Below, piece after piece: positions 11,802 through 24,110 of a stretch of 64,000 nucleotides of DNA. The stretch's first letter is position 1. The number at the start of each line of letters is the position of its first letter. Under the pieces are notes generated by a model that had not been told where the DNA came from, ran no database searches, and saw only the letters and a program-made list of their open reading frames with translations. This DNA comes from Camellia lanceoleosa (taxonomy: Eukaryota; Streptophyta; Magnoliopsida; Ericales; Theaceae). The stretch is taken from positions 118,914,021 to 118,978,020 of the forward strand of contig CM045767.1 in assembly GCA_025200525.1 (NCBI GenBank), given 5' to 3'. Made by a program: the position numbers and the translations under genes.

Positions 11802-14800
11802 CTAAAAATAAAATACTTTAAGATTTGCAATGTTCCAAGGCCTTAGGATAACTCGGCCTTCCACATCTTTGAGGTGATATACTCATTTTCCTGCCAAGCC
11901 GGTCACTTTGTACAGTCATTCCCAGTTAGGTCCCAATTTACCATCTCCTGGTACCAAAGTGTTTCCTATTACTTTGTGCAACACCCAATCTCCAATCTTG
12001 AATTGTCTTGAATGCACTGTCTTGTTGTATTTTCTGGATAATTCTTGTTGATAAGAAGCGATGTGGACCAATGCCCTTTCTCTTCGCTCGTCAGCCAGTT
12101 ATAGCTCCAAGGCTATGGCTTCTCCATTCATATAAGGATCAAAATTTTTGCTTCTAATAGTGGGGAGGCCAATTTCCAGGGGGATCACTGCCTCCATGCC
12201 ATAAGCTAGGAAAAAAGTCGTTTCGCCAATCGACCGCCTAGGTATAGTGTGGTATGCCCATAAGACGTGAGGGAGTTCTTCAGCTCATTTCCCTTTTTGT
12301 TTTTTCAAGTCTTTTCTTTAAACCATCTAAGACTTCTTTGTTCAAGGCTTCAGCCCGACCGTTGGCTTGAGGGTAGGTTGACATAGACTTGTAGAATTTG
12401 ATCTTGTGCTCTTCGCAAAAGCCCCTGAAAATTCGTCTATCAAATTGAGTGCCGTTGTCCGATATCAAGACCTTAGGAATTCCAAACCAGGTTATGATGT
12501 TCTGGCAAACAAATTTCTTGACATCTTTATCTTTGATGGAAGTGAGTGCCTCGCTTGACTCACTTGGTGAAGTAGTCTGTTGCTGCAATAAAAAACTTTC
12601 TATTACCCGGTGCGGTTGGTAATGGTCCCACTATATCTAGGTCCCACTATGTCTAAGCCCCACATTGCAAAAGGCCAAGGGCTAGTCAAAGGTAAGAGTT
12701 CTCTAGCTGGTTGATGGATTTGGTGTGCGAACTTCTGACATTTCTCGCATTTCTTGACATATTTCTCTGCGTCTACTTGCATGTCCACCAATACCCCTGT
12801 GAAATAGCTCGGTAGGCCAGAGATTTCCCTCTTTGGTGACTTTCACAAATGCCTTCATGGATTTCAAACAAGAATGCTTCGATCTTGCTGGAATGGACAC
12901 ACTTTAAATACGGTCTTGTGAAGGATTTTTTGTACAATGCGAGCGATGGAAAGAGCCAAATCGCTGTAACTTTGCCTTAATTTTGTTGGCTTCCTTCTTC
13001 TCTTCCGACAAAATACCATCTTTTAAGAACACCATGATTGGGTCCATCTAGAAAGGGCCTAGTTCGACGTAGAATACCTCGGCTACTTCGAGTTCCTCAA
13101 TGCTTGGTCTTGGCAGGAAGTCCACCAGGAATGGGTGTGGGATGGATGTATCTGCCATCGACATGAAACCAACCAATTCATCTACCTTACTATTTTCTTC
13201 TCGGTCGATTTTCCCTATTCGTACAACTTCAAATTTCAAGATCTCCTTTCTAACCAACTCTTGATACTTAGCCATTTTATCGTCTTTTGCTTCATAATCA
13301 CCCGATATTTGGTTGACTACCAGTTGGGAGTCACTGTACACCATCAGTTCGGTGGCTTTCATATGGAATGCTGACTTCAAACCGGTTAACAATGCTTCAT
13401 GCTCAGCCTCGTTATTGGATGTTGGAAATCCAAGGTTGATTGCCTGTTTAATGGTCAAACCATCTAGCGAGATGAGAACTATGCCAAGTCCTGCGTCATG
13501 CCTATTGGACACTCCATCTACGAAGAGCTTTCACATCTCACCTACGAACAATTTCTAGCAAGTGAAGAGATTTGATGACACCTTAGGATTAGGAGCGCTG
13601 ATGCTGTCTTCTTTTAAGTTGTTGTCCACCGTTAAGATTTGATCCTTACTACCTAACTATCTTAGGACTTCATTTTGAGGTGAGTCCTTGCTTGTAGTAG
13701 TGCGGTCTACTCCTTCTTCCATTTCTGTGAGGCTGAATGGTTCGCTACGTAATTGGACAACCTGTTGCGGAGGCTGCGCTATTCCTACGGCACTTTTCCC
13801 TCTTTGCTCGGTTGCCTCAGTCAAGTTGATTGGGCAAACATTGTGATTGCCTGGAGCAAACTCAGCCACGAAGTCTGCCAAAGCTTGGGCCTTTATTGCG
13901 GTTCTTGGTTGAAACTTAATGTCGAACTGTCTTAACTCCACTGCCCACTTTAAAATTCACCTAAAAAAGTCTGCTCTTTCAAACAATGCTTTTAAAGAGA
14001 AGGCTGTTAAGACAATCACGGTGTAGGTATAAAAGTAATGCGACAGTTTTCTTAAAACGATCATCAATGCTAAGGCCAACTTCTCCAACGGCAGGTACCT
14101 CGTTTCGGCACCCAGCAATGTGTTGCTAACATAAAAGATAGACAGTTGTTGTATTCCCTCGACTTGTACCAATACTGCACTAACTGCATGCTGGGAAACT
14201 GCTAAGTACAGAAAAAAAAACTCCTCTCTTGGTATTGGAGTTACCAACAACGACGGAGAGGTCATGTATTCTTTCAAGCTTTCCAAAGCGCGGTCGCACT
14301 TATCATCCCATTCAAACTTGGCCTTCAGTGTCTAGAAGAACGGTCGACATCTGTCTGACGACCGACTTATGAATCGGTTTAGTGCGACAACTAGGCTCCT
14401 AAGATGTTTTACTTCCTTGGCTGTGTTGGGCCTCTCAAGATCTTAAATAGCTTTAATCTGAGAAGGATCGATTTCTCTACCTCAATTGGTTACTAGAAAG
14501 CCAAGAAATTTACCTGAACCTACGCTAAACGCGCATTTGGATGCGTTCAGCTGTAGATTATAGGCCTTCAAAATGCGAAACATCTCAGCTAGATCATTGA
14601 GATGGTCTTTTTCATTCTTACTCTTGGCCATCATGTCATCTATGTACGCTTCCATTGTTCTGTCCAACAATGGCTCGAACATTTTAGTGATTATTCACTG
14701 GAATGTTGCCCCTACATTTTTTAAGCCAAAGGGCATGACCTTATAACAATATAATCCCTTAGGTGTTGTAAATGATGTAACCTCCTAGTTCGGTTTGTAC

Positions 14801-16020
14801 ATAGCAATCTGATGGTATCCACGATATACATCAAGAAAGCTAAGTCGGTTATGACCTGCAGTCAGGTCCACCAGTTGGTCTATCCGAGGTAAGGGAAAAC
14901 TATCTTTTGGGCATACTTTGTTGACCGTTTTGTAGTCCACACATACGCGCCACTTGCCGTTTTTCTTTGGCACCACCACGGTGTTGGAAATCCACTTGGG
15001 ATAGTGTACCTCTCTGATTGCCACCGCTTCCAACAGGTTTCTCATTTCCTCAACCACTATCTCGGCGTGGTGAAGTGCCGATTGGCGCGTTCATTGTATA
15101 ATTGGTCCGGTTGGGTGGACATTAAGTTGATGGCGAGATGAAGTTAGGGTCAATGCCAAGCACGTCAGACGGCGTCAAGAAAACACCTCGATGTTAGAGA
15201 TCAAGAATTTCATAATCTCTATTCTCTCGGTCTTTGGACAAAGATGAGTGAATATAAAGAACTTTTTGGGACCTTCTCGTCTATTCTCGACCTCTACCAA
15301 ATCTTCTCGCCTTTTATTCGATCGCCAGACGGACATTTGCGACCAATTCGTTGCTTTCTAACCTCTATCATTTATACAAACCTTTTGCACTCGATTGCCA
15401 TTTACTTCTGAAGCACTATTTGGACATGATTTAGTCTCCTAAGACCTCTTCAATCATGCCAACTTTGTTAGGAATTGTATCACCTGATTTTAGGTTGATG
15501 CTAGCACTCGCATGGCATGCAACCATGCTCTTCCCAATATTATGTTGTAGGTGGAAGGGGCTTTCAATATCCAGAATTCCACTTGTTTTGTCATTATTCC
15601 AAATGAATCGTAGAATTATCTTGCCAACCGGCCATTCTGGCATTGAGTTGAAACCGACTAAGGGAGATGTTGCGAATGCTAAATCTTTGTCCTCCAACTT
15701 GAGTTATTTAAAGGTCTTATAGTACATTATCTCGCATGAGCTCACTTGGTCAATCAGGATTCGTTGGATGTCGAAATTCTTGATGAGCAGAGTAACCACT
15801 AGTACGTCATTGTAAGGGCTTTGTAACCTTGCTAAGTCCTTGTCAGAGAAAGTGATGACGTTTGTTGCCTCCGTTTTCTCCTTTTTTCATGGTAGGATGT
15901 GCACTCAATACCTCTCTCATGTGCTCAACCTTCTTGATCATCCCTTTGAGTTCATATACTCGTTCAGGCTCGATGATCCCATGTATCACATTGATTATGC
16001 CTTGAAGCGGACCGTCGGCA
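11802..16020 (-). pseudogene. pol of Tat element 1 (PR-RT-RH-aRH-INT)
   Basis: Broken polyprotein that would process, copy and integrate the element. In order: protease remnant around 15720-15810 (LIDQVSSCEIM, with the usual GSS glycine replaced) continuing to about 15431. Reverse transcriptase 15057-14482 (VCVDYKTVNKVCPKDSFPLP, YIDD catalytic motif). First RNase H 14286-13657 (LYLAVSQHAVSAVL). Second, archaeal-type RNase H 13512-13048 ([22 protein letters not shown]). Integrase 12900-11802 (CEKCQ zinc site, GLDIVGP, SDNGTQFD, NGRAEALNK). Most pieces share one frame, but the integrase zinc-binding part is shifted and several in-frame stops occur. The final stop lies at 11802-11804. Confidence 0.9.
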
Positions 16021-16026
16021 GGTGTC

Positions 16027-17338
16027 CTATCTAGCCCATTGCGGTCTTGAGGGGCTGGACTTTACCTTGGCACGAGTGCCATCTTCATTTACCCTGATGT
16101 ACTGATGTACTTTCTCCATTAAGGCCTCCATTGTGAGGGATGGCATCATTGTCATTGAATCCCTCAACTTATTGCATGCTGGTAGTTCCCGTTTGTACTG
16201 TGCGATAGCTAGGTTTATAGGGCAATCTCCAATTTGATTAAAAGTCTCCCAATACTGTTTGTTGTAAGACTTTAGTGTTTCTTTCTCGCCCATCTCAATG
16301 GAGAGCAGCTGGTTTATCTCTACTGGCGTCTTGGTGTTTGTTTTAAACCTGGTAACAAATGCCTCTGCAAGTTGGGCCCATAAAGCTATATTACATTTTG
16401 GCAACCTCTCAAACCATGTCAAGCCCAGATCGCCTAAGCTTGAGGGAAACAAGATACACATTAGAGCCTCGTTCTGTCGGTATACTGCCATAACCTGGCG
16501 AAAGTGGCTTAAGTGCATGCAAGGATCCGACTTCCCCTCATAAGTGGTGAATTTAGGTTGATGGAAGCCCAAGGGTAACGGTGCATTCTCTATTACCGGA
16601 ATGAATGGTGAGCTTTGTAACCTTGCTAACACTTTGTTTGTCGGTTCGTAGACAAGGCGCGGTACTGGCATTCCAACCTCGACACTTCTATATGTCCGAA
16701 GAGCCAACCGCTGCATAGCAGAGACCCTTTGGGGGTCGCGTGCCTGGGCATCTTCTCTCCTTCGTGCCCTCTCTTCTAGCACTGTCAGTAAGTTCGAAGA
16801 CCTAGGCAACTCCGCGTGCCATGATGCCGTCTGGTATGTATACGAGGGCCAATAACTGCTTCCCTCTGTACAAAACCTTTCAGTCCCTATTCTCTCAGAC
16901 CTAAAGTAATGAGTCCTAGAGGTCTTTGACTGCGTGTTGCCTGTCCTAAGGCTTCCGCTTTCAGTTTCAGATAATGTGACTTGCCTGTCACGATCTTCTG
17001 AGTAGCGAGAGTACGTTCTTCCTTTGCCCATCTCTTCTGCTGCCACCCATTTTTCCTTTTATCTGGCGCTTAATCGTCTCCATGTTGGCCATCATTCTCC
17101 TTATCACTTTGTCTTGCTCCCTTACGCGATCTTCCAAAACCTGAGGATCCATTATCTGCCTTTGTCTATCATGGCTTTGAGAGTGGCATGGACTTGAGCC
17201 TCGTCTTTCTCGCATGTCTCTCCATGGGTTCCATCGCTGGGGATCCAATTCTACTATGGGCGGGACAAAAGGCAAACCTTTGCGCCTCCCGCCTCCTTCT
17301 GAGGTTTGCCCATCAATAGTAGAATTGAAATTAATCAA
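16027..17338 (-). pseudogene. gag of Tat element 1
   Basis: Capsid-type polyprotein in two overlapping reading frames: 17338-16988 for the N-terminus and 17046-16027 for the rest. The first part is basic and low complexity (DGQTSEGGGRRKG). The second contains the plant retrotransposon gag region (PLGFHQPKFTTYEGKSDP, HLSHFRQVM, LMCILFPSSL, LTWFERL), which would form the virus-like particle. It ends abruptly at a stop near 16027. Compared with the sister element, the following 400 or so bases, which hold the zinc-knuckle region, are missing. One frameshift lies near 17000-17040. Confidence 0.85.
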
Positions 17339-17377
17339 AGAAAAACTTAATCAAAAGGTTTGCTCTCTGTAAAGCAT

Positions 17378-17395
17378 TCCACAAACGGCGTCAAT
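17378..17395 (-). promoter_or_regulatory. Primer-binding site, Tat element 1
   Basis: The bases adjoining the 5' LTR read ATTGACGCCGTTTGTGG in element sense. The sister element has ATTGGCGTCGTCTGTGG at the same place. This is where a host tRNA 3' end primes minus-strand DNA synthesis. The TGGCG start recalls the tRNA-Asp type, but identity cannot be settled from these mutated copies. Confidence 0.6.
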
Positions 17396-18011
17396 TGTAT
17401 GAGCACATAATAATCTTCTCGTATAATCTTGTTGACCAAGTTTGCACTCCTCCCAACGTTGTCGCTTTACTACCTAAAAAGACAAATGTGAGCTAGCCAG
17501 GGAGAGTGTGCCGGAAACCTCTCCAATGCCTAAGTCAGCGATTAGACAATAGACACAAAAGCTCTGTGTAATTGAGAGTAAGAATAACAATACCTATCCA
17601 TAGGTCCTGCCATAAGCTTTATAGATTTCACCTGGCACAATCCTAGTAGGACTCTAACTCTCCTTAGCAGAGTCCTTCTAGGAATCACACACCTAGGATA
17701 ATGCTTATCCTTGAAACACCTTTCTCACTGCAAGCCAAGTGAGACTCTGCTCGGCTGACTGTACTTAAACCGAGCTACCTTGTGCTTCTACTCCCTTGAC
17801 GGAGCTGTGCAACCTCAACAATTTATGCATTTATCCAACCAAGCTACCCCTAGCTCGGCTATAGCACTAATCCGGTTTGTGCTACAAGCTACACACTAAT
17901 AGCTAGGCCCAAAATTTGTAATCGAGCTACTCCCAACTCGGCCTAACACGCGGCCCATCCTAAGACATCCTCATTTAGCTATGCCCAATTTGTCCGCAAA
18001 TTACCCTCTCA
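17396..18011 (-). repeat. 5' LTR of Tat element 1
   Basis: This 616-bp terminal repeat reads TGAGAGGG… to …CTCATACA in element sense. It matches 7091-7707 nearly end to end with scattered substitutions. A TATA box (TATAAA in element sense, 17619-17624) should drive gag-pol transcription. Confidence 0.9.
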
Positions 18012-18550
18012 AACTTAATAATTTATTTATTAACAAAATGGTTAACTTAAAAATATTTTTCATATCATTAAAAATTGTTAATTTACTTAATGATTTAATT
18101 ATTAATAAAATTAGTCAATTGTTATGCAAGTACGATTTATGTATTAATAAAATTAATCATTTGTATATATATGTATTTTCTTTTAGTTCTTTATTACTTC
18201 AGTGAATTATCATATTAGTTTTTTTTAGATGAGTGAATTATCTTAGTATTTGTTTTAAATTTATCTGTTGAGAAAAGCTACGTACCATAATTTTTTTTTT
18301 ATAAATTCGGAAGAAATGTCCAAGACTTATAAATTCACCCAAAATGATATGGTAATAAAATTAAAGTCTACATCATTAGGCGTAGAACAAATCAAAAAAT
18401 GATACATATCATACCATGTAATTCTATCATATATCTAATGATTTATTTTATTCAATTTTATAGAATAATGTTTTAATTTTTAAAAATTATCAAAATACAA
18501 AACATAAACATACTATAATGATAGCATGTGCCTTGGCCTTTTTAAACTAA
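18012..18550 (+). mobile_element. Helitron copy 2, right part
   Basis: This stretch continues exactly where 7090 stops and aligns with the second half of copy 1 (6079-6618). The first five bases, AACTT, are the retrotransposon target duplication. The 3' end reads …TTTAAA then CTAA (18547-18550) followed by T, which still fits the Helitron CTRR rule. The terminal hairpin (about 18524-18536) has lost part of one arm. Confidence 0.7.
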
Positions 18551-18665
18551 TATATATATATATATATATATAATTATATATTCCTAAAACCAAGTACCAG
18601 AGTTTAAGATCCATCTACACATACAACTTATGTCTCTTTTGCTAGAAAACACCTTTTTTTTGGTT
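18551..18665. repeat. Detached half of a split repeat copy
   Basis: A TA microsatellite is followed by a stretch including CACATACAACTTATGTCTC that matches 4807-4860. The segment preceding the Helitrons (5640-5690) matches the part just upstream of 4807. A second copy of that repeat was therefore split by the Helitron pair and the retrotransposon. Confidence 0.55.
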
Positions 18666-21600
18666 TCAAAATTTTCATATACAGATATTGAAATTTTAAT
18701 CTGTATTTTTTAGTTTTCAGTGAAAATTTTAAATATTTTAATCCATTTTTTTTACTTTTTAGATACCTTTAAAAATGACAAAATTTATAAGTTTTTTAAA
18801 ATTTACCAAATACAAATACAAAAAAAATTAAAATTTAGTATATTTTATTATTATTGTTGTTGTTGTTGTTGTTGTTGTATTTATTGAATTTTTTTTTATA
18901 AAAAAATTACAAATATTTAACTTTTTAATTATATTTTGTTTAAGTGTATCTAAAAAAATAACTAAAATATGGAGAAAAAATATTAAAAATAACAAAACAC
19001 AAGAATTAAAAAATTATTTTTAAAAACTAAAAACCAAATAGAGTCTCTGTGTCCCGTGAAACCAAAATAAAAAATAAAAATAAAATCAATCTAAACTGTC
19101 TCCAGTACCAAAATCAGACTGGAGAGTCCAATCCAACCCATTGAATCCACTTTTAAGCCTTACTTCGATGATCCAAACTATTCATAAAATAGAATAAAGG
19201 TTGAGACCCCCTTCATCCCCTTTAGTTTTGGTTGGTCAATTTTTCTTTTCTTTTTTTCTTTTTTTTCTTCTCATCCAATCCCTAACCTACATATGTGTGA
19301 GGGGGTTGTGGGGGTGTATGTTTTAAGGGGGTTTAAATCAATGTCCCATAAAATAATATAAAATATTATTAAGGGCATAACTTAACAAAAGTTAAATGAT
19401 TGTATATTTTTATATCATGTACACTTCTATAATATATATATATATAATTATTTTAAATTTATGAAATATTTAGTCTAACACCTCTCTCTAACTTTTGGTA
19501 ATAAAAAAGATTCACAATATTTTATTTTGTAGTTTAAGGTCCCTCACCCACTCAACTCAACTCACCCACAACTACACACACACCCACACTCGCCTCTCTT
19601 TTTCGCTCTGTCTCCCTCTTTTTTCTTTTCTCTTCTCACACATTTTCTCTCATCCTCTCACTCGGCACTGATCAGAGTTGAATTTGCATTATCGGAATAG
19701 TCTACCATCTCCGAAAGGGGTGCAAGAAAGGAAACAAAGATGCCATTGATTCATTTACATGTTGCTTCTTATGTTCCAAATACCACAAACAAACCCTCAA
19801 CTTTGCCTCGTATGTCTTTTTCAAACAGTACGGTATTGAAAATAAATTACATTATCCACACATATACATATACATGTATATAACACAAGAATAGTTAATG
19901 GCATCTCATCGGAGTACTATTTGAATTGATACTAAATGGAATTGCAGGAGTTTGAAAATTAGGCATAAAAATTGCCTTCTTCAATCATTGATTGGTTGTC
20001 CTTTTGGCTCTTTGTTTCAAGTTGAGGATGGAAAAAAAATTCTCTGGATTTTTTTTTTGAAAATTTCTCTTCACAAGAGAAATTTCTTTGAGATCTCTCT
20101 GAAATTTCTCTATGAATATTCTTGAGGCAAGCGCTGAAGGTGCCGGTGAGAGAAGAAAGCTCCGGTGGACAAGCAACGCGAGAACAAAGATGAAGAGAGA
20201 GAAGATGTTGATGTTGAAGAAGACGAAGATGAAGACGAAGACGAAGGTGGTGGACCAAAGAAGCCATATATAGATATAGATGAATATGTCTGTATAAATG
20301 TATATCAATGGCATTATCTGGTTTCTTTCTTATCTGTGTGCTCCATTCGTCAAAACATAATTTTCTCTGATTTGGTTAAAACACAGAGAAAATTGCGAGC
20401 AAATCAAAAGAAAAAAAAAATTTGGTCAAAACACAAAGAAATTTGTGAGCATAGAGAAATTTGCAAGCAAATCAAAGAAAATTCAAATCAGAAAAATTTC
20501 AAAACAAAGAAAATTTAAAAATATAGAGAAAATTAGAGAAATTGAGCAAACTAGAAAAATTTCAAAACACAGAAAAATTTGTCTAAAACTTCTCTATGTT
20601 TTGAAATTTCTCTTAATTAAAATTTTTCTGAAAAAATGTTGAGAGACCCTAACCACTATGAAAATATTGCATGTCATTTATCCTTTAAAATTTTAATATC
20701 AAGGACCTTGAAAAAATTTTCCTAAATTTGTTAACAAAACTCAATAACTGTTTATCTACATTTCGCAATAGGTTAATTTAGTTAAAAAGTCACTCTAAAA
20801 TGGTCAAAATTTCAAAAAAAGGTCAAATATTTCTTCTCATTCTCATTACTTTTTACATATGTTTTTGTAAAAAATCAAAAAATCATTTCCAAACACTTCA
20901 ACTTTTTTCATTTTTTTTTTAGCCCAAAAAAAAAAAAAAAGTCATTAAAAAAAAGTCACTTCTTAGACAAACCTTTCAGAAACAACAGCTGAGAAAGGTA
21001 AAACAAATGTCGTTTTACTTTTGGTAATTAGTTAATTAATTACTAAAATCTTAATTTATTAATATACTGTGGTTTGGTAGCCTATATACTTTAGATTTAA
21101 AAAAAAAAATTTTAATTAATGAAAGATTAATTAAACACTGAGAAACACAGAACACACACACTCTCATGCAGCATGATTGTATTAAAATGCATATGCTTCA
21201 TGATTTTGCTTCCATTGCCAACCATCATGTCTCCCATCCCATGTCTCTCTCAATCATCTCCCCCCACTCCCTCCCCTTTTCAAAATTTCCACTTGTAAGT
21301 TTATAATATTTGTAATCTTTAAAATATGAATTTTATGTTATATCAATTTAGTTCTTAATAAATAAAAATATTTTAATTTGAATTATAACCTAACTCTATT
21401 AATAAATACTGTTAAAGTTATAAGTAAATGTATACTTTTAAAAAATCAAAATGACACAAATCACGTATTTTAGAGATTTAAAGTGTTTTTTTTTTTTTCT
21501 AATTGATTTTTCACATTAATGACACAAATCACATGTTTTTGGAGAGTAAAAATGTAATTTTTAAAGTGAGTTTTCATATTTGTTTGGGAAGTGGGATTTT

Positions 21601-22093
21601 AGCTCAATTTTGGTTAAAATTCACAAAAAGATAAAATAAGCTAAAATAATTAATAAGACAAAATATCACATCAGATTCATAATCATTTTATTTTTTCTCT
21701 TACAAATATCACATCCAATTACAAAAAATCTAATCATCTTTTCAAACACAAAAAATTTAGCCTACTAAAATAGCTAAAAGTTAAAATAACCTATTAAAAT
21801 AGCAACTTTCTAAACCCCCACTTAGTCTTGATTTTAAAGGCATCTCCTGACGAAGTTAGATTCAAGGATTAAATTGAAATATTTTTTTCGTAGATTGAGA
21901 ATTTAATTGAAATTTTTTTAACATTAAAGATCAAAATGAAATTAACATTCTAGGGACTGAAAACGTAGTTAATCTTATATAATATCTTTTTTAATGCATG
22001 CAAATGTATACATAAATGTAATCCTTTTTTCTTTTTTTTTAACAGTTATTGTGAAATTCCCTTTCCAATGGGCCTACCGAAAGTAATTTTTTA
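18666..22093. other. AT-rich non-coding stretch
   Basis: No supported gene. It holds a (TTG)n microsatellite at about 18853-18880, TA runs near 19432, and a pyrimidine-rich CTCTCT stretch at 19590-19660. A weak exon-like segment lies at 19740-19809, with an ATG and then GTATGT, but its short product is unrecognised. At 20000-20740 it holds one copy of the GAGAAATTT repeat family. Confidence 0.5.
20000..20740 (-). repeat. GAGAAATTT repeat family, copy 1
   Basis: Many short units alternate AGAGAAATTT and AAATTTCTCT. At 20640-20740 they are bordered by a unique-looking edge (ATGAAAATATTGCATGTCAT, then AATATCAAGGACCTTG). The same edge occurs reversed at about 29148-29215 and 31800-31880. The element probably folds on itself; its class is unknown. 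Confidence 0.5.
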
Positions 22094-23418
22094 GGGTGTG
22101 TTTGGTAACGTTTACGTTTTCAGTTTATATTTACAAAAATTTTATAAACTGGTTTTTGTTTATTTTTTGTTTATTTTTAGAAAAACATAAACTACAAACG
22201 CGTTTGGTAATTGACAAAATATTTTTAAAAAATTTAAAATATAAAAAAGAGTGAGAAATAGCAAGTAGTGGCAAATGGCGGCGGAAGACGGTGGTGGAAA
22301 GTGGTGACGGTGGGTGGTGGTGGGTGGGTGGGTGACGGTGGCGGGTGGTGGTAGCAGGTGGTGGGTGGCGGATGACGGGTGGTGATGGTGGTTGGGTGCG
22401 TAACGGTGGCGGGTGGTAACAAGTGGATGGTAGTGGTGGTGGTGGTGGTGGTGGCGCCGGGTGGTGGGTGGGTGGGTAGGTGGGTAACGGTGGCGGGTGG
22501 TGGGTGGTAGTAAGTGGGTGATGGTGGTGCTGGCGGGTGGTGGGTGGTGGTGGTGCTGGCGGGTGGATGGGTGGGTGGGTGATGGTAGCGGGTAATAGGT
22601 GGTGGTAGTGGGTGGTAGGTGATCGTGGCAGGTGGATTGCGGATGGGTGGTGGGTGATGGTGGTAAGTGGCGGGTGGGTGGTAGGTAGGTGGTGGTAGCG
22701 GGTGGCTGGTGATGGTGGGTAGGTGGTGGGTAGTGGTGGTGGTGGTGGTGGTGGTGACGGTGACGGTAGCGGGTGGTGGCGGGTGGTAGCGAGTGAGTGG
22801 TGGGTGGTGGGTGGTGGCAGGTGGTGGTGGTGGTGGTGGTGGTAGTAGTGGTGGATGAGTGGGTGACGGTGGCGAGTGATAGGTGGTAACGAGTGGGTGG
22901 CGGGTGGTGGTGGCAGGTGGGTGGCGGGTCGGTAGGTGGTAGGTGGCTGGTGGTGAATGGTGGTGGGTGGGTGGTGAGTGGTGGTGGCAAGTGGCGGGTG
23001 TGGTGGTGGTGAGGTGGCGGTGGATGGTAGTGGCGGTGGTGGGTGGTGGGGTGGTGGCGGGTGGATGACAAGTAGGTGGTGGGTGGTGGTGGTTGCGAGG
23101 GGTGGGTGGCAGTGGCGAGTGGATGACAAGTGGGTGTTTGGTGGTGGGTGGTGGTGGCAAGTGGTGAGTGGGGGATGGTGGTGGTGGGTGGTGGAAAATG
23201 GTGGCGGGTGGTGACTAATGTTGGGTGGTAAAAAAAAAAAAACTGAAAACTCAAAATGAAAACACATTTTTTGTGTTTTCATTTTTTGGCCAAATTTATA
23301 AACTGAGACTACTGATTTATAAATCAAAAATTTTACCAAACAAGTTTTTATTTGAGTTTTTAAAAATTTTATAAATATAAACAGAAAACAGAAAACGTAA
23401 GCATTACCAAACGGCACC
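22094..23418. mobile_element. Tourist-like (PIF/Harbinger) MITE with internal minisatellite
   Basis: The ends are GGGTGTGTTTGGTAACG and, inverted at the other end, GGTGCCGTTTGGTAATGC. Subterminal identity extends about 60 bp (TTTACGTTTTC, TTTATATTTA). TTA flanks both sides (22091-22093 and 23419-23421), the target duplication expected for PIF/Harbinger elements. It is non-coding. Such MITEs are usually a few hundred bp; this one is 1,325 bp because a GGT-rich array fills its middle. Confidence 0.8.
22268..23230. repeat. GGT/GGTGGGTGG minisatellite
   Basis: About 950 bp consist almost wholly of degenerate G-rich units (GGTGGTGGGTGGCGGGTGG and variants), with near-complete G/C strand asymmetry. 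The plus strand is rich in GGG runs that could form G-quadruplexes. Long Pro/Thr/His ORFs on the minus strand are a by-product of the repeat. Confidence 0.9.
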
Positions 23419-23699
23419 TTAGTAAAGAAATTCAAAATTTTAAAAAATTGTTTGGTTTGGTGACAAAAACAACTTCTTCATATAAAAATATAAAATTAAA
23501 AAAAAAAAACATAAAAAAAAAAAATGGGAATGAATATCAACAAAGTGTTAAAAAGACTATTTCACCATTCATACTTGGAGAAATTTTACCATATCCCTTT
23601 GATTATGTAAACCAATACTCCACAATACTATTTTACAATACCATAAAAGTAATAGAGTAATTTCACAACAAAGGACTCATAAACTAATAAATAATTGTT

Positions 23700-24110
23700 T
23701 CCAAAATATTTTGATTGTTTTATAAAATAATGTTGACTATGCCAGTTATGGTTGTCTTTGGACAATAGTTTTTCATATTTCAGATTGATCAAATCTTATA
23801 TTCATCAACTGTATCACAAGAAAAATTAAATGAATTAGCAATGTTAACTATTACAAAGAATTGGTAAATAAATTAGATCATGAAAGTTTAATTAATAATT
23901 TTACTGCTAAAAAAATATGAGGAGAATAATGTTTAAGTGATATTTTCGTACAATTTGTTCAATTTTTAGATTGTTTTTGTGCTTTAAATTAGATTTTGCT
24001 ATAATTAAATTTTTTAATGCAATTTTGATAATTATATATATGAAAAAATTGAATAAATAAAGGTCCTCATATTGAGCTTTGCTTTGGATCCCAAAAACTA
24101 AGGACCTTCC
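23700..24110 (+). pseudogene. hAT transposase C-terminal relic
   Basis: A translated fragment matches the dimerisation region of the relics at 2740-2900 and 27766-27950 (TVSQEKLNELAMLTI), with frameshifts and stops. It is followed by AGGTCCTC…AAGGACC, which resembles the GGGCCCC-rich hAT right end. The rest of the element is missing. Confidence 0.6.

Larger units (their letters stand above)
7091..18011 (-). mobile_element. Ty3/Gypsy Tat-lineage retrotransposon 1
   Basis: A complete but defective LTR retrotransposon of about 10.9 kb lies on the minus strand inside Helitron copy 2. It is flanked by GACTT (7086-7090) and AACTT (18012-18016), a 5-bp target duplication with one mutation. In element order, right to left: 5' LTR, primer site, gag, protease-RT-RNase H-second RNase H-integrase, an array of about 65-bp repeats, a gene on the opposite strand, polypurine tract and 3' LTR. 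The second archaeal-type RNase H places it in the Tat lineage. Frameshifts, stops and a gag deletion make it non-autonomous. It is closely related to the element at 33719-58399. Confidence 0.9.

Noticed and set aside
19740..19809. Exon-like start with ATG, then GTATGT and a later TTGCAG
   Set aside because: The spliced frame meets a stop within two codons and the peptide is unrecognised; chance cannot be excluded.
20165..20518. Acidic Glu/Asp-rich ORF
   Set aside because: It derives from a GAAGATGAA-type microsatellite and is followed by repeat-family sequence.
22131..23435. Open frames of up to 434 residues, Pro/Thr/His-rich, minus strand
   Set aside because: They are translations of the GGT minisatellite in all three frames at once, have no domain and lie inside a MITE.
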